Positions 52,869 to 61,571 of a DNA stretch of 64,000 nt are shown piece after piece. Each line of letters opens with the position of its first letter. Position 1 is the first letter of the stretch. The stretch is from an uncultured Clostridia bacterium. Lineage in GTDB: Bacteria; Bacillota; Clostridia; TANB77; CAG-508. The notes beneath the pieces were generated by a model. The model was not told the origin of the DNA and did not search any database. It worked only from the letters and a program-made list of their open reading frames with translations. The stretch lies in contig OV788638.1 of the NCBI GenBank assembly GCA_928721565.1, positions 1,116,001 through 1,180,000 of the forward strand. Reading direction: 5' to 3'. The translations under genes and the position numbers were made by a program.

Positions 52869-54035
52869 ATGAAAGATGTAAAAATTTCAAATGATATAAT
52901 ATATATTGGAGCCGATGACAAAGATATTGATTTATTTGAAAATCAATATAAAGTTCCAAATGGAATCTCATATAATTCATATGTTATAATGGATGAAAAA
53001 ATTGCAATAATGGAAACAATTGATAGAAGAAAAACAGATGAGTGGCTAGAAAATTTAGAAAAAGCTTTAAATGGTAGAAAACCGGATTATTTAATAATTT
53101 CACATTTAGAACCAGATCATGCATACAACATAGGAACAGTAATAGAGAAATATCCTAATATAAAATTAGTAGGAAATAGTAAAACATTTGCATTTTTACC
53201 TCAGTTTTTTGACATCGAAGATTTAGAAGAAAGAAAAGTTGAAGTAAAAGAAGGAGATATTTTAGAACTTGGAAAACATAAATTACACTTTATAATAGCT
53301 CCTATGGTACACTGGCCAGAAGTAATGATGGAATATGAAGAAACAGAAAAAATATTGTTTTCTGCTGATGGCTTTGGAAAATTTGGTACTTTAGATACAG
53401 ATGAAGATTGGGACTGTGAAGCTAGAAGATATTATTTTAATATAGTTGGAAAATATGGTATGCAAGTACAATCCGTATTAAAAAAGGCAAGTAAATTAAA
53501 TATAAAAACAATCTGTCCATTACATGGACCAATTTTAAGAGAAAATTTAGAACATTACATTAATAAATATGATATATGGAGTAAATACGAAACTGAAAGT
53601 GAAGGAGTTTACATAGCATGTGCTTCAATACATGGAAATACATTGAAAGTATGTGAAAAATTAAAAGAAATTTTAGAAAAAAAAGGTGCAGCAAAAGTCG
53701 TATTAGCTGATTTGTCAAGAGAAGACTGGGCAGAAGCGGTTGAAGATTCATTTAGATATGGAAAAATAGTTTTTGCATCAGCAACATATGATATGGGAAT
53801 ATTTACTCCAATGAGAGATTTATTGTTAAACTTAAAAGAAAAAAATTATCAAAACAAAAAAGTTGCAATTATAGAAAATGGAACTTGGGCTCCTAATGCA
53901 GCAAGATCTATGAAAGAGATTATTTCTACAATGAAAAATGTTGAAATAGTCGAACCTGTTGTAACTATAAAATCAACTTTAAAAGAAGAAAATATTGAAA
54001 ATTTAAATGAATTAGCTGAAAATTTACTAAAATAA
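52869..54035 (+). CDS. A-type flavodiiron protein (FprA)
   Basis: Reduces oxygen or nitric oxide, protecting anaerobes. The 388-residue protein has an N-terminal metallo-beta-lactamase diiron domain (SHLEPDHAYN, HWPEVMMEYEE, FSADGFG) and a C-terminal flavodoxin domain (IACASIHGNTLKVCEKL). The ATG at 52869 follows AAAGGAAGG; the longer frame to 52827 overlaps tag and is less likely. It starts right after the tag stop. Confidence 0.94.
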   Translation: MKDVKISNDIIYIGADDKDIDLFENQYKVPNGISYNSYVIMDEKIAIMETIDRRKTDEWLENLEKALNGRKPDYLIISHLEPDHAYNIGTVIEKYPNIKLVGNSKTFAFLPQFFDIEDLEERKVEVKEGDILELGKHKLHFIIAPMVHWPEVMMEYEETEKILFSADGFGKFGTLDTDEDWDCEARRYYFNIVGKYGMQVQSVLKKASKLNIKTICPLHGPILRENLEHYINKYDIWSKYETESEGVYIACASIHGNTLKVCEKLKEILEKKGAAKVVLADLSREDWAEAVEDSFRYGKIVFASATYDMGIFTPMRDLLLNLKEKNYQNKKVAIIENGTWAPNAARSMKEIISTMKNVEIVEPVVTIKSTLKEENIENLNELAENLLK

Positions 54036-54053
54036 GCATTAGAGGTGGTTTAA

Positions 54054-54714
54054 ATGAAAAAAGAAATCGTTTTTGTAACACATAATATTGGAAAAATAAA
54101 ATCAGCAGAAAAATATTTTAAACATCTAAAATTTACTACATTTAATTATGAATTAGATGAACCAAGAAGTGATGATATAAAAGAAATAGCAACAGCTAAA
54201 GTAAAACAAGCTTATGAATTAGTTAAGAAACCATGTATAGCACTTGATACTGATTTTAGGATTGAAGAACTAAATGGTTTTCCAAGAGCATTTGTGAATT
54301 TTTCTTTAGAAACAATAGGAATTGAAGGAATACTTAAATTAATGGAAGGAAAAGACAACAGAGCTTGTGCATTTAATGAATGTTTAGCATATCATGATGG
54401 AAAAGAGATTCATTATTTTTTATGGAAGACATCCAGGAAATTTATCTACAAAAAAACAGGGAATAAATCGTGAGGAAAAATGGTCAGACTTATGGTACGT
54501 ATTTAAGCCTTTAGGATTTGAAAAAACTCTTGCAGAGATGAGTTCAGAAGAAAGAGAAAATAGAAGAAAAGTAGATGGCTCTGTTCAAGCAATGCAAGAA
54601 TTTGCAAATGGTATGAACATATTGAAATATAAAAGTAGGTGTTATAATGATAAAAGTAATGTTTGTATGTTTGGGCAATATATGTCGTTCTCCTATGGCA
54701 GAATTTGTTTTTAA
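54054..54714 (+). pseudogene. RdgB/HAM1-like nucleotide pyrophosphatase with frameshift
   Basis: The first frame (54054-54473) opens like a non-canonical purine NTP pyrophosphatase: FVTHNIGKIKSAEKYF, LDTDFRIEELNGFPRAF. At 54416-54421 a run of six T shifts the frame; removing one T continues IHYFYGRHPGNLSTKKQ and a second conserved half (REEKWSDLWYVFKPLGFEKTLAEMS). The second frame then runs to 54714, 68 bp into the next gene, so the true 3' end is also unclear. It is either a pseudogene or a homopolymer sequencing error. Confidence 0.8.
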
Positions 54715-55123
54715 AGATATAGTAAAAAAACAAGGGCTAGAAAAAGAATTTTATATAAAATCTTCTGCAACTTCTAGTGAAGAAATAGGAAATGATATTC
54801 ATTATGGTACTCGTAATAAGCTGATACAAGAAGGAATATCATTTGAAAAAAGAGAGGCAACTAAATTAAAATCAGAAGATTATGAAAAATATGATTATAT
54901 TATTGGTATGGAAAAGGCAAATGTTATAAATATACAAAGAATAGTAGGAAGAGATGTTGAGAATAAAGTATATAGATTATTAGAATTTTCAAATAATCCA
55001 AGAGATATTGCAGATCCTTGGTATACAGGAAATTTTGAAATTACATTTAATGATATAGTTGAGGGCTGCAATGGATTTTTAGAGTATCTAAAAAGTAATG
55101 GAAGAATAAGTTCGGAGGAGTAG
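54647..55123 (+). CDS. Low molecular weight protein-tyrosine phosphatase
   Basis: A 158-residue cytoplasmic phosphatase. The phosphate loop FVCLGNICRSP (C-x5-R) is at residues 6-16, and the general acid aspartate is in DPWYTG. Length is normal. It is followed after one base by the next gene. Confidence 0.94.
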   Translation: MIKVMFVCLGNICRSPMAEFVFKDIVKKQGLEKEFYIKSSATSSEEIGNDIHYGTRNKLIQEGISFEKREATKLKSEDYEKYDYIIGMEKANVINIQRIVGRDVENKVYRLLEFSNNPRDIADPWYTGNFEITFNDIVEGCNGFLEYLKSNGRISSEE

Positions 55124-55124
55124 T

Positions 55125-55901
55125 ATGAAATATATAAAAATAGTATTGAAAATATTGCTGGCTTTATGTTTAGTAGTGATGAGTATGAGTTTTGCAATTG
55201 AACATATAGTTATAGATACTTTTTCACAAGAAATTCTTTCTAAAAAAGTGTCAGGGTATTTACTTGACGAAATTGTTTATGATGTAGATATAAATGAACT
55301 AGGAAAAATAGAAGATAATATTAGAAATAGCAAAACTACAAAGAAGATTACAGCTAAATTTATAGAGACAGTAGTAGAAAATGTTATTGGTAATGAAAAA
55401 ATAAAAATGGATATAGAAAATGAAGTAGATACATTAATAAAAGATTATATGCCTAAGGAAATATCAGAAGAAAAATTACAAAATATGAGGAAGAATACGA
55501 TTAAACAAATTAATAGAATAGAAAGCGGATTACAAAATGGACTAATGGAGGATTCGGAAAATACTTACTTAACGATTTTTAAAATATATAATTTACTTAC
55601 AAATATATATTTTAGAATAATTGTATTAATTGCAATTGTTATACTTATAATGGTTTTAATCGTATTAGAAAAATCTAGAGCATTAAAGTCCATAAGGAAT
55701 GTTAGTTTAATAACTACAGTATTTATGATAGTGACTTTTATACTTATTAAATTAATGACTGATTTTATTGATCAAAAATTTGCAGGGGGTTGGTTGAAAG
55801 AGATTAATACAGATTCATTAATCATACCTATTATACTAGGAATCATAATTAGTAGTTTGTTATTTTTAATAGATAAACACATAAATAAAACAGATAATTA
55901 G
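55125..55901 (+). CDS. Membrane protein of unknown function, four transmembrane segments
   Basis: A 258-residue protein with an N-terminal helix (VLKILLALCLVVMSMSFAI), an extracytoplasmic region of about 125 residues (helical, charged), and three C-terminal helices near residues 165-185, 195-212 and 232-250. The layout recalls uncharacterised clostridial integral membrane proteins. No motif suggests activity. Its stop codon lies in the stem of terminator copy 3. It starts two bases after the phosphatase gene, so the two are probably co-expressed. Confidence 0.8.
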   Translation: MKYIKIVLKILLALCLVVMSMSFAIEHIVIDTFSQEILSKKVSGYLLDEIVYDVDINELGKIEDNIRNSKTTKKITAKFIETVVENVIGNEKIKMDIENEVDTLIKDYMPKEISEEKLQNMRKNTIKQINRIESGLQNGLMEDSENTYLTIFKIYNLLTNIYFRIIVLIAIVILIMVLIVLEKSRALKSIRNVSLITTVFMIVTFILIKLMTDFIDQKFAGGWLKEINTDSLIIPIILGIIISSLLFLIDKHINKTDN

Positions 55902-55920
55902 TTGATAATTATCTGTTTTT
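55887..55920 (+). terminator. Terminator (repeat family copy 3), overlapping a stop codon
   Basis: A 14-bp stem, 55887-55900 with 55906-55919, followed by T. It shares the GTTGA loop with copy 2 and the AATTATCTG arm with both others. Confidence 0.85.
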
Positions 55921-55951
55921 GTGCTATAAAGATAATTAGTAGGAGAAAAAT

Positions 55952-56677
55952 ATGAATTCAAGAGAATATTTAAACAAAAATGTAAAAGTAATTATTGACA
56001 GGAAAATGGGAAGTAGACATCTAAAACATGGTTTTATATATCAAATTAATTATGGATATATACCTAATACTATAAGTAACGACGGAGAAGAATTGGATTG
56101 CTATGTTTTAGGCGTATTTGAAGCAGTTAATGAGTTTGAAGGAAAGTGCATTGCCATAATACATAGATTAAATGATGATGATGATAAACTAATAGTTGTA
56201 CCTAATAATAGAGAATTTTCAAATAAAGAGATTGAAGCATTAACAGAATTCCAAGAAAGATTTTTTGAGCATGAAATTATTAGAGAAAATATAGAATTTA
56301 ATAGTTTGATTCCTGAATTAAGTGTATCAAATATAGAAACAAGCAAAAAATTTTATCTAGACTTAGGATTTCAAGTAAAATATGAAGGAAGAGAAGATAA
56401 ATTTTGTTTTTTACAACTAGAAGAAAATCAGATAATGATAGAAGAAATTAATGATAATTGGAATACTGGAAAGCTGGAACATCCATATGGTCGAGGTATC
56501 AATATAAGCATGACAATTTCAGATGTCGAAAAAATGTATAATAAATTAAAAGAAAAAGATATCGAATTTTTTCTGGATTTAGAAGTTCACGAATATAGAG
56601 TTAATGATGAGATTTCTTTGGATAAAGAATTTTTAGCTCAAGATCCAGATGGATATTTGTTAAGATTTAATAATTAA
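55952..56677 (+). CDS. Fusion of an inorganic pyrophosphatase-like domain and a VOC (glyoxalase-like) domain
   Basis: Residues 1-110 resemble a family I inorganic pyrophosphatase-like module: MGSRHLKHGFIYQINYGYIPN, GEELDCYVLGVFE and HRLNDDDDKLIVVP. These keep the acidic metal-binding stretch but are shorter than a full 170-residue PPase. Residues ~115-241 form a VOC/bleomycin-resistance-like domain (SVSNIETSKKFYLDLGFQVKY; QDPDGYLLRF), with histidine and glutamate positions that fit a metal- or ligand-binding fold. Each half is seen alone in other genomes; the combination is unusual. The function is unknown. Confidence 0.78.
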   Translation: MNSREYLNKNVKVIIDRKMGSRHLKHGFIYQINYGYIPNTISNDGEELDCYVLGVFEAVNEFEGKCIAIIHRLNDDDDKLIVVPNNREFSNKEIEALTEFQERFFEHEIIRENIEFNSLIPELSVSNIETSKKFYLDLGFQVKYEGREDKFCFLQLEENQIMIEEINDNWNTGKLEHPYGRGINISMTISDVEKMYNKLKEKDIEFFLDLEVHEYRVNDEISLDKEFLAQDPDGYLLRFNN

Positions 56678-56690
56678 AAGGAGAATGTTT

Positions 56691-57036
56691 GTGAAAGATA
56701 AATATAAAAATATTCAATTAACTCGGAGAAATAGACAAGGCCAATTGTGTAACACATTCAGGCAAGTTCCATGTAGATGATCTTATTTCTACAATATTTC
56801 TTAGTAAAATTAGAAAAAATATAGTTTTAATAAGAGTACCAACTATAGATGAAAATGAATCTTTCATAAATGCTTTAAGATTAACTGATAAATTTTGGAA
56901 TATTTATATAAAACATGCTATTGCAGAAGTAGAAGCTATAGAATTATTTTAAAAAAGTAGTGATAAATGTGAAAAATGCTATTTGGTGTTTGATGTAGAA
57001 ATGCCATATCGAAAAGCAATTAAACATATTTTATAG
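56691..57036 (+). pseudogene. Decayed MYG1-family (UPF0160-like) hydrolase
   Basis: A GTG with an AAAAGGAG site begins a frame that breaks within about 15 codons. In the next frame CVTHSGKFHVDDLIST and KNIVLIRVP match the N-terminal metal site of MYG1-type DHH-like hydrolases. That frame stops at 56950 (TAA) and the text after it (YLVFDVEMPYRKAIK) still resembles the family's C-terminal half to 57036. At under 120 codons against about 280-320, with a frameshift, deletions and a stop, it is non-functional. Confidence 0.65.
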
Positions 57037-57190
57037 AGTGGATAAGTCAAGAAATAAAGAAACTGGAGGAGTTGACTTAGGACTAGCAATTGCAAAATCA
57101 ATAGCTAATATTAACGGAGCTGAAATTAGTTTGAGAAGTGAACTTGGAAAAGAATCAACTTTTACACTAGTATTTAAAGAAAATATTTAA
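57029..57190 (+). pseudogene. 3' fragment of a sensor histidine kinase
   Basis: The frame reads FYRVDKSRNKETGGVDLGLAIAKSIANINGAEI and on to ...STFTLVFKENI-stop: the end of an HATPase_c domain, with the G2 box in GLAIAK (here preceded by D instead of G). No upstream kinase part is present; it abuts the decayed MYG1 gene. Only key residues are named; the whole fragment is 53 codons. Confidence 0.75.
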
Positions 57191-57210
57191 ATAAGATAAA
57201 GAGGTAAGAA

Positions 57211-57852
57211 ATGAAAGAAAAAATAAAAGAATTTATTATAAAAAAATGGAAATGGACTGTATTATTTATATGTTTAATTGGATTTTTAGCATTAGCAGAA
57301 GATGTATTTCATAAAGAAATAATGAATGGAGATATAATTGGCTATAAAATGGTATCTACATTTTTAATATCAGATTTTTCAACACCAATAGCAAAATTTG
57401 TTACAAATTTTGGTGGAGCCGTATTTTTGATAGTATTAACAGTGATATTGATTGCTGTTATAAAAAACAAAAAGATAGGAATATCAATTTTTACTAATTT
57501 AGCTATTATTACAATTTTGAACCAATTATTAAAAAGAATATTACAAAGACCTAGACCAACTGAATACAGAATAATCGAAGAAACAGGATATAGTTTTCCA
57601 TCAGGGCATTCTATGATTAGTATGGCATTTTATGGTTATTTAATTTATTTGATTTATAAATATGTTGAAAATAAGTATGTTAAGTGGATTTTGATTAGTT
57701 TGTTAAGTGTTCTAATTTGCTTGATTGGAGTTAGCAGAATTTACTTAGGTGTACATTATACTAGTGATGTTTTAGGCGGCTTCTTGATATCTATATCTTA
57801 TTTGGTTATTTATATTAGTGCTGTCAATAAATTTTTAATAGAAAAATGCTAA
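57211..57852 (+). CDS. PAP2-family membrane phosphatase
   Basis: A 213-residue integral membrane phosphatase with about five or six helices. The three phosphatase motifs are present: KRILQRPRP, PSGHS and SRIYLGVHYTSD. Members hydrolyse undecaprenyl pyrophosphate or phosphatidic acid; the substrate here is not told by sequence. AAAGAGG precedes the ATG. Confidence 0.92.
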   Translation: MKEKIKEFIIKKWKWTVLFICLIGFLALAEDVFHKEIMNGDIIGYKMVSTFLISDFSTPIAKFVTNFGGAVFLIVLTVILIAVIKNKKIGISIFTNLAIITILNQLLKRILQRPRPTEYRIIEETGYSFPSGHSMISMAFYGYLIYLIYKYVENKYVKWILISLLSVLICLIGVSRIYLGVHYTSDVLGGFLISISYLVIYISAVNKFLIEKC

Positions 57853-57978
57853 AAACATTGTTTTTATGTAATAGACAAAAAAAACAGAATTGCACCTTGT
57901 ATTGGATGCAATAGTTGTCAAATACATGGTGAATGTTTTATAAAAGATAAATTAAATGATATATTAGGCAAAATATAG
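57853..57978 (+). pseudogene. Fragment of a flavodoxin/iron-sulfur flavoprotein-type gene
   Basis: A frame without its own start, right after the PAP2 stop, reads RIAPCIGCNSCQIHGECFIKD and DILGKI-stop. The C-x2-C-x5-C spacing (CIGCNSC...GEC) is that of NADPH-dependent FMN reductase/iron-sulfur flavoproteins. Only 41 codons remain. Confidence 0.6.
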
Positions 57979-58050
57979 AAAGTTCCAGCGAGTATTTGTT
58001 ATTTTCTAAAAACAATATAAATAGGAAGGTATAAGAAAAGAAATAAAGTT

Positions 58051-60363
58051 ATGGAAGAATTAAAAGGTTTAACACAAAAAGAAATAGAAGAAAAAATAAA
58101 ACAAGAAAAAACAAATAAAATAAAAATCAAAGCAAATGAAAGTATTTTAAAAATAATAAGCAAAAATATATTTACGTATTTCAATTTGATTTTTCTAGTA
58201 TTAGCAATGTTACTTATCACATCACAATCATATAGAAATTTAACATTTTTGATTATTATAACAATAAATATTTTAATTGGAATTTTCCAACAAATAAAAT
58301 CAAAAATTATATTAGATAAATTATCACTACTTGATAAAAATGATTATATAGTAATTAGAGATGGTAAAAAAGAAAAAATAAGTTCTGATAATCTTGTTGA
58401 AGGAGATTATGTAATTTTAGAAGCTGGAAATCAAATACCAGCTGATGCGATAGTAATTTCAGGAAAAATGTATGTAAATGAGTCTCTATTAACTGGAGAA
58501 CAAGATGAAATTGAGAAAAATACAAATTCTAGTCTTATGTCTGGAAGTTTTGTTATATCAGGAAAGGCAGTAGTAAAGCTTACCAATGTAGGAGACAAAT
58601 CTTTTTCAGCAAAAATAATGAAAGACTCAAAAAAAATTAAAGAAACAAAGTCTGAAATGATTTCAGCAATTAACAGTATTGTTAAATTTGCAGGAATACT
58701 CATAATTCCAATTGGATTACTATTGTTTTGGGAGTCTTATACTGTGAATGGAAATACTTATAAAGAAAGTGTTAATTCAATGGTATCGGCATTAATTGGA
58801 ATGATACCAGAAGGCTTATATTTATTAACAACTGTTGCACTAGCAATAAGTGCTGGAAAACTTGCTAAAAAAAATATTATTTTACATGATATGAAAAGTA
58901 TTGAAAGTCTTGCAAGAGTTGATGTATTGTGTGTTGATAAAACAGGGACGATTACAAACAATAAAATGAAAGTATTAGACATATTTGATGAGAAAGAAAA
59001 TAGTTTTATTGTAGACAGAAAGAACTCAAAAATGGAAATTTTAGCTAAATATATTAATACAATAGATGATAACAATATAACAATGGATGCTATAAAGAAA
59101 CAGTTAGATGGAATTTCTTATGAAAAGCTATCAAACATAAATAAAGAAAACTTTAATTCTAAAAATAAATTTTCATTTATTAAAATTGATGAAAATTTAA
59201 CATACAAATTAGGAGCTCCTGAAATATTATTAGATAAAAAATTTGAAAATCTGATTAATAAAAAGGCACAAAATGGAGAAAGAGTATTAGCTTTTGTTAA
59301 AGAAGAGAATAAAGAGACTATTCCTATTTTATTTATAAGTTTGAAAAATGAGATAAGAAAAAATGCAAAAGAAATTTTTGGATTTTTTAACAATAGAAAA
59401 GTTAACATTAGAGTTATATCAGGAGACAATCCAACTACAGTATCATCAATTGCAAAGCAAGCAGGAATAAAAGGATATGAAAAATATGTAGATTGTAGAG
59501 AACTAGAATGTTATGAAGATATAAAAAGGGCAGTAAAAAAATATAATGTTTTTGGAAGAGTAAATCCTGAACAGAAGAAACAAATAATTCAAGCTTTAAA
59601 AGAATTAGGGTTAAAAGTAGCAATGACAGGAGATGGAATAAATGATATCTTAGCCATGAAGGAGTCTGATTGTTCAATTGCTATGGGGTCTGGAGCAGAT
59701 GCAGCTAGAGAAACAGCACAAGTTGTATTACTTGATTCTGATTTTGGAAAAATGAGAGATATAGTTCATGAAGGAAGAAAAAATATTAATAATATAACAA
59801 GATCAGCCTCATTATTTACATATAAAAATATATTTTCTTTGTTGCTTTCTATATATTCAATAGTTTTTGCAATGCAATATCCACTAGAGCCAAACCAAGT
59901 ATCATTAGGTAGTGCATTTACAATTGGAATACCTGCATTTTTATTAACATTTGAAGAAAATCAAAAGAAACAACAAAATGGTAATTTTTTAAGAAAAGTG
60001 TTTAAAAATTCACTTCCTGCTGCAATAACATCATTTTTAGTAATTGTAGCTATGGTTAGGTTTTCTGTATTATTTAATGTAGGCGGACAAGAAATAACAA
60101 CAGCTTGTAGTTATTTGTTCTTTACGGGAGGATTTTTGATTTTATATAAGATTATTAGACCTCTAAATAAATACAGGTCAAGTGTAATGGCGTTATGCAT
60201 TCTTGGAATCCTTTTAACGATTAATATTATGCCAGATTTTTTTGCAATAAAAGCAATATCAGGACGAGCTGCAGCACTTGTAACACTATTTGCAATAGCA
60301 GAGTTTTCTGTAATTAGGTGGATTACATTAGTATTAGATAAATTTGGAAAAAATAGAATTTAA
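58051..60363 (+). CDS. P-type ATPase of the CtpE-like calcium/cation family
   Basis: A 770-residue ATPase. Early helices are followed by an actuator domain with LLTGEQDEI (TGEx), the ion-binding helix with GMIPEGLYLL, the phosphorylation site DKTGTITNNK, ISGDNPTT, and GDGINDILAMK. The C-terminus has about six helices. It is smaller than P2-type SERCA-like pumps and most like the CtpE/CtpF-type group. The start ATG lacks a clear strong ribosome site (AGGAAGG lies 20 or more bases upstream), so the exact start is less certain. Confidence 0.88.
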   Translation: MEELKGLTQKEIEEKIKQEKTNKIKIKANESILKIISKNIFTYFNLIFLVLAMLLITSQSYRNLTFLIIITINILIGIFQQIKSKIILDKLSLLDKNDYIVIRDGKKEKISSDNLVEGDYVILEAGNQIPADAIVISGKMYVNESLLTGEQDEIEKNTNSSLMSGSFVISGKAVVKLTNVGDKSFSAKIMKDSKKIKETKSEMISAINSIVKFAGILIIPIGLLLFWESYTVNGNTYKESVNSMVSALIGMIPEGLYLLTTVALAISAGKLAKKNIILHDMKSIESLARVDVLCVDKTGTITNNKMKVLDIFDEKENSFIVDRKNSKMEILAKYINTIDDNNITMDAIKKQLDGISYEKLSNINKENFNSKNKFSFIKIDENLTYKLGAPEILLDKKFENLINKKAQNGERVLAFVKEENKETIPILFISLKNEIRKNAKEIFGFFNNRKVNIRVISGDNPTTVSSIAKQAGIKGYEKYVDCRELECYEDIKRAVKKYNVFGRVNPEQKKQIIQALKELGLKVAMTGDGINDILAMKESDCSIAMGSGADAARETAQVVLLDSDFGKMRDIVHEGRKNINNITRSASLFTYKNIFSLLLSIYSIVFAMQYPLEPNQVSLGSAFTIGIPAFLLTFEENQKKQQNGNFLRKVFKNSLPAAITSFLVIVAMVRFSVLFNVGGQEITTACSYLFFTGGFLILYKIIRPLNKYRSSVMALCILGILLTINIMPDFFAIKAISGRAAALVTLFAIAEFSVIRWITLVLDKFGKNRI

Positions 60364-60387
60364 GTAATCAATTTATTTTATAAATAG

Positions 60388-60615
60388 ATTATTGCAATAG
60401 ATGGAGTAAGATATTATATTGCAGGAGATACAGATATAACAGAAGCAAATAGAAAAGTAAAGTTTGATGTTGCATTTGTTCCTGTTGGTGGAGCTTATAC
60501 AATGGACTCTAAAGAGACAGCAAAATTAATAAATGAAATAGTACCACAAGTAAATCAAGTAGAAACGAATGTATTTAATCAACAAATCTGCTTAGCCGAG
60601 CTAATAGTTTATTAA
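60388..60615 (+). pseudogene. Fragment of an MBL-fold metallohydrolase
   Basis: Following the ATPase stop, an open frame without start reads IIAIDGVRYYIAGDTDITEANRK, KFDVAFVPVGGAYTMDSKE and then diverges (QVNQVETNVFNQ) to a stop at 60613. The GDTD and VGGAYTM motifs are those of UPF0173-type MBL-fold proteins. The N-terminal HxHxDH half and the final THYG-like segment are missing. Confidence 0.7.
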
Positions 60616-60729
60616 ATCTTTATATCGGCAAAACCATGTTTGTAGATTTGTCATTTTCTGTTTTTATTATACTCTAATTACACTAATAAAGTTAATAAAA
60701 TTCTTCAAATTATTTTGGAAATTTAATAC

Positions 60730-60815
60730 TACAAGTTACGATTCACAGTTTATAAGAAAAATATATTATTAATTTTCTAAACTCCATATAACTTAGCTGT
60801 GAATTGTAACTTGTA
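60730..60815. repeat. Fold-back element D (86 bp), related to element C
   Basis: Outer arms 60730-60748 and 60797-60815 pair at 18 of 19 positions. The interior holds AATATATTATTAATTTTCTAAA (22 bp; 60760-60781), identical to 45230-45251 in element C. It looks like an internally deleted relative with different ends. Confidence 0.65.
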
Positions 60816-60821
60816 AAATGA

Positions 60822-60845
60822 AAACCTTACAGAAATGTAAGGTTT
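60822..60845 (+). promoter_or_regulatory. Candidate BceR-type operator upstream of the two-component genes
   Basis: AAACCTTAC-AGAAAT-GTAAGGTTT, an inverted repeat with 9-bp arms and 6-bp spacing. A very similar site (62606-62625) precedes the transporter gene. The form resembles the bacitracin-responsive operators described for Bacillus BceR-like regulators. A TGA-TATAAT -10 at 60861-60869 follows, placing the site where an activator would bind. Confidence 0.7.
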
Positions 60846-60890
60846 CTTTCATAAGAAGTATGATATAATAACAAGGGGAGGAAAAAATAA

Positions 60891-61571
60891 ATGCCAAAAA
60901 TATTAATCATAGAAGATGATGAAAAATTAAGAGATGAATTAAAAATATTTCTAAACAAAAATGGATATGAAGCAACAACGCTAACAACATTTAATAACAC
61001 AATACAAGAAATATTAAAAAGAAAACCAGACTTAATATTATTAGATATAAATTTACCAAACACAGATGGAGAATATATATGCAAAGAAATTAGAAAACAA
61101 TCAAATATGCCAATAATTATTGTAACAAGTAGAGATAATGAATTAGATGAATTACTTTCAATAAATAATGGGGCAGACCACTATATTACAAAGCCTTTTA
61201 ACATACAGATTTTACTTGCTAAAATAGGTTCATTATTAAGAAGAACAAATATGCAAGAAGTAAATGATAAAATAGATGTTAAAGACTTTATATTGAATAC
61301 ATCAAATAGTACAATCGAAAAAGATGGAAAAACAATAGAGCTAACTAAAAATGAATATAAGATTTTAAAATACCTAGTACAAAATAGAGGAAAAATAGTA
61401 TCAAGAGAAGAAATAATGGAATGCTTATGGGAAAGTGAAAGCTTTATAGATGACAATACATTAACAGTTAATATCACTAGATTAAGAAACAAATTAGAAG
61501 AATTGGAATTAAAAGAACTACTAGAAACCAAAAGAGGACAAGGGTACATTTTGAAAAAAGGAGCAAACTAA
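60891..61571 (+). CDS. OmpR/BceR-family response regulator
   Basis: A 226-residue two-component regulator. The receiver domain has IIEDDEKL, the phosphorylated aspartate in LILLDINLPNTDG, IIVTSR and TKPFN. The C-terminal winged helix (LTKNEYKILKYLVQNRGKIVSREEIMECLW) binds DNA. The gene is in an operon with the kinase that follows by one base and the ABC pair beyond. It probably binds the inverted repeats at 60.83 and 62.61 kb. Confidence 0.93.
   Translation: MPKILIIEDDEKLRDELKIFLNKNGYEATTLTTFNNTIQEILKRKPDLILLDINLPNTDGEYICKEIRKQSNMPIIIVTSRDNELDELLSINNGADHYITKPFNIQILLAKIGSLLRRTNMQEVNDKIDVKDFILNTSNSTIEKDGKTIELTKNEYKILKYLVQNRGKIVSREEIMECLWESESFIDDNTLTVNITRLRNKLEELELKELLETKRGQGYILKKGAN

Noticed and set aside
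54394..54714. Independent gene in the second frame of the RdgB-like region
   Set aside because: No ribosome site at the ATG, and its start continues the protein family interrupted by the T-run.
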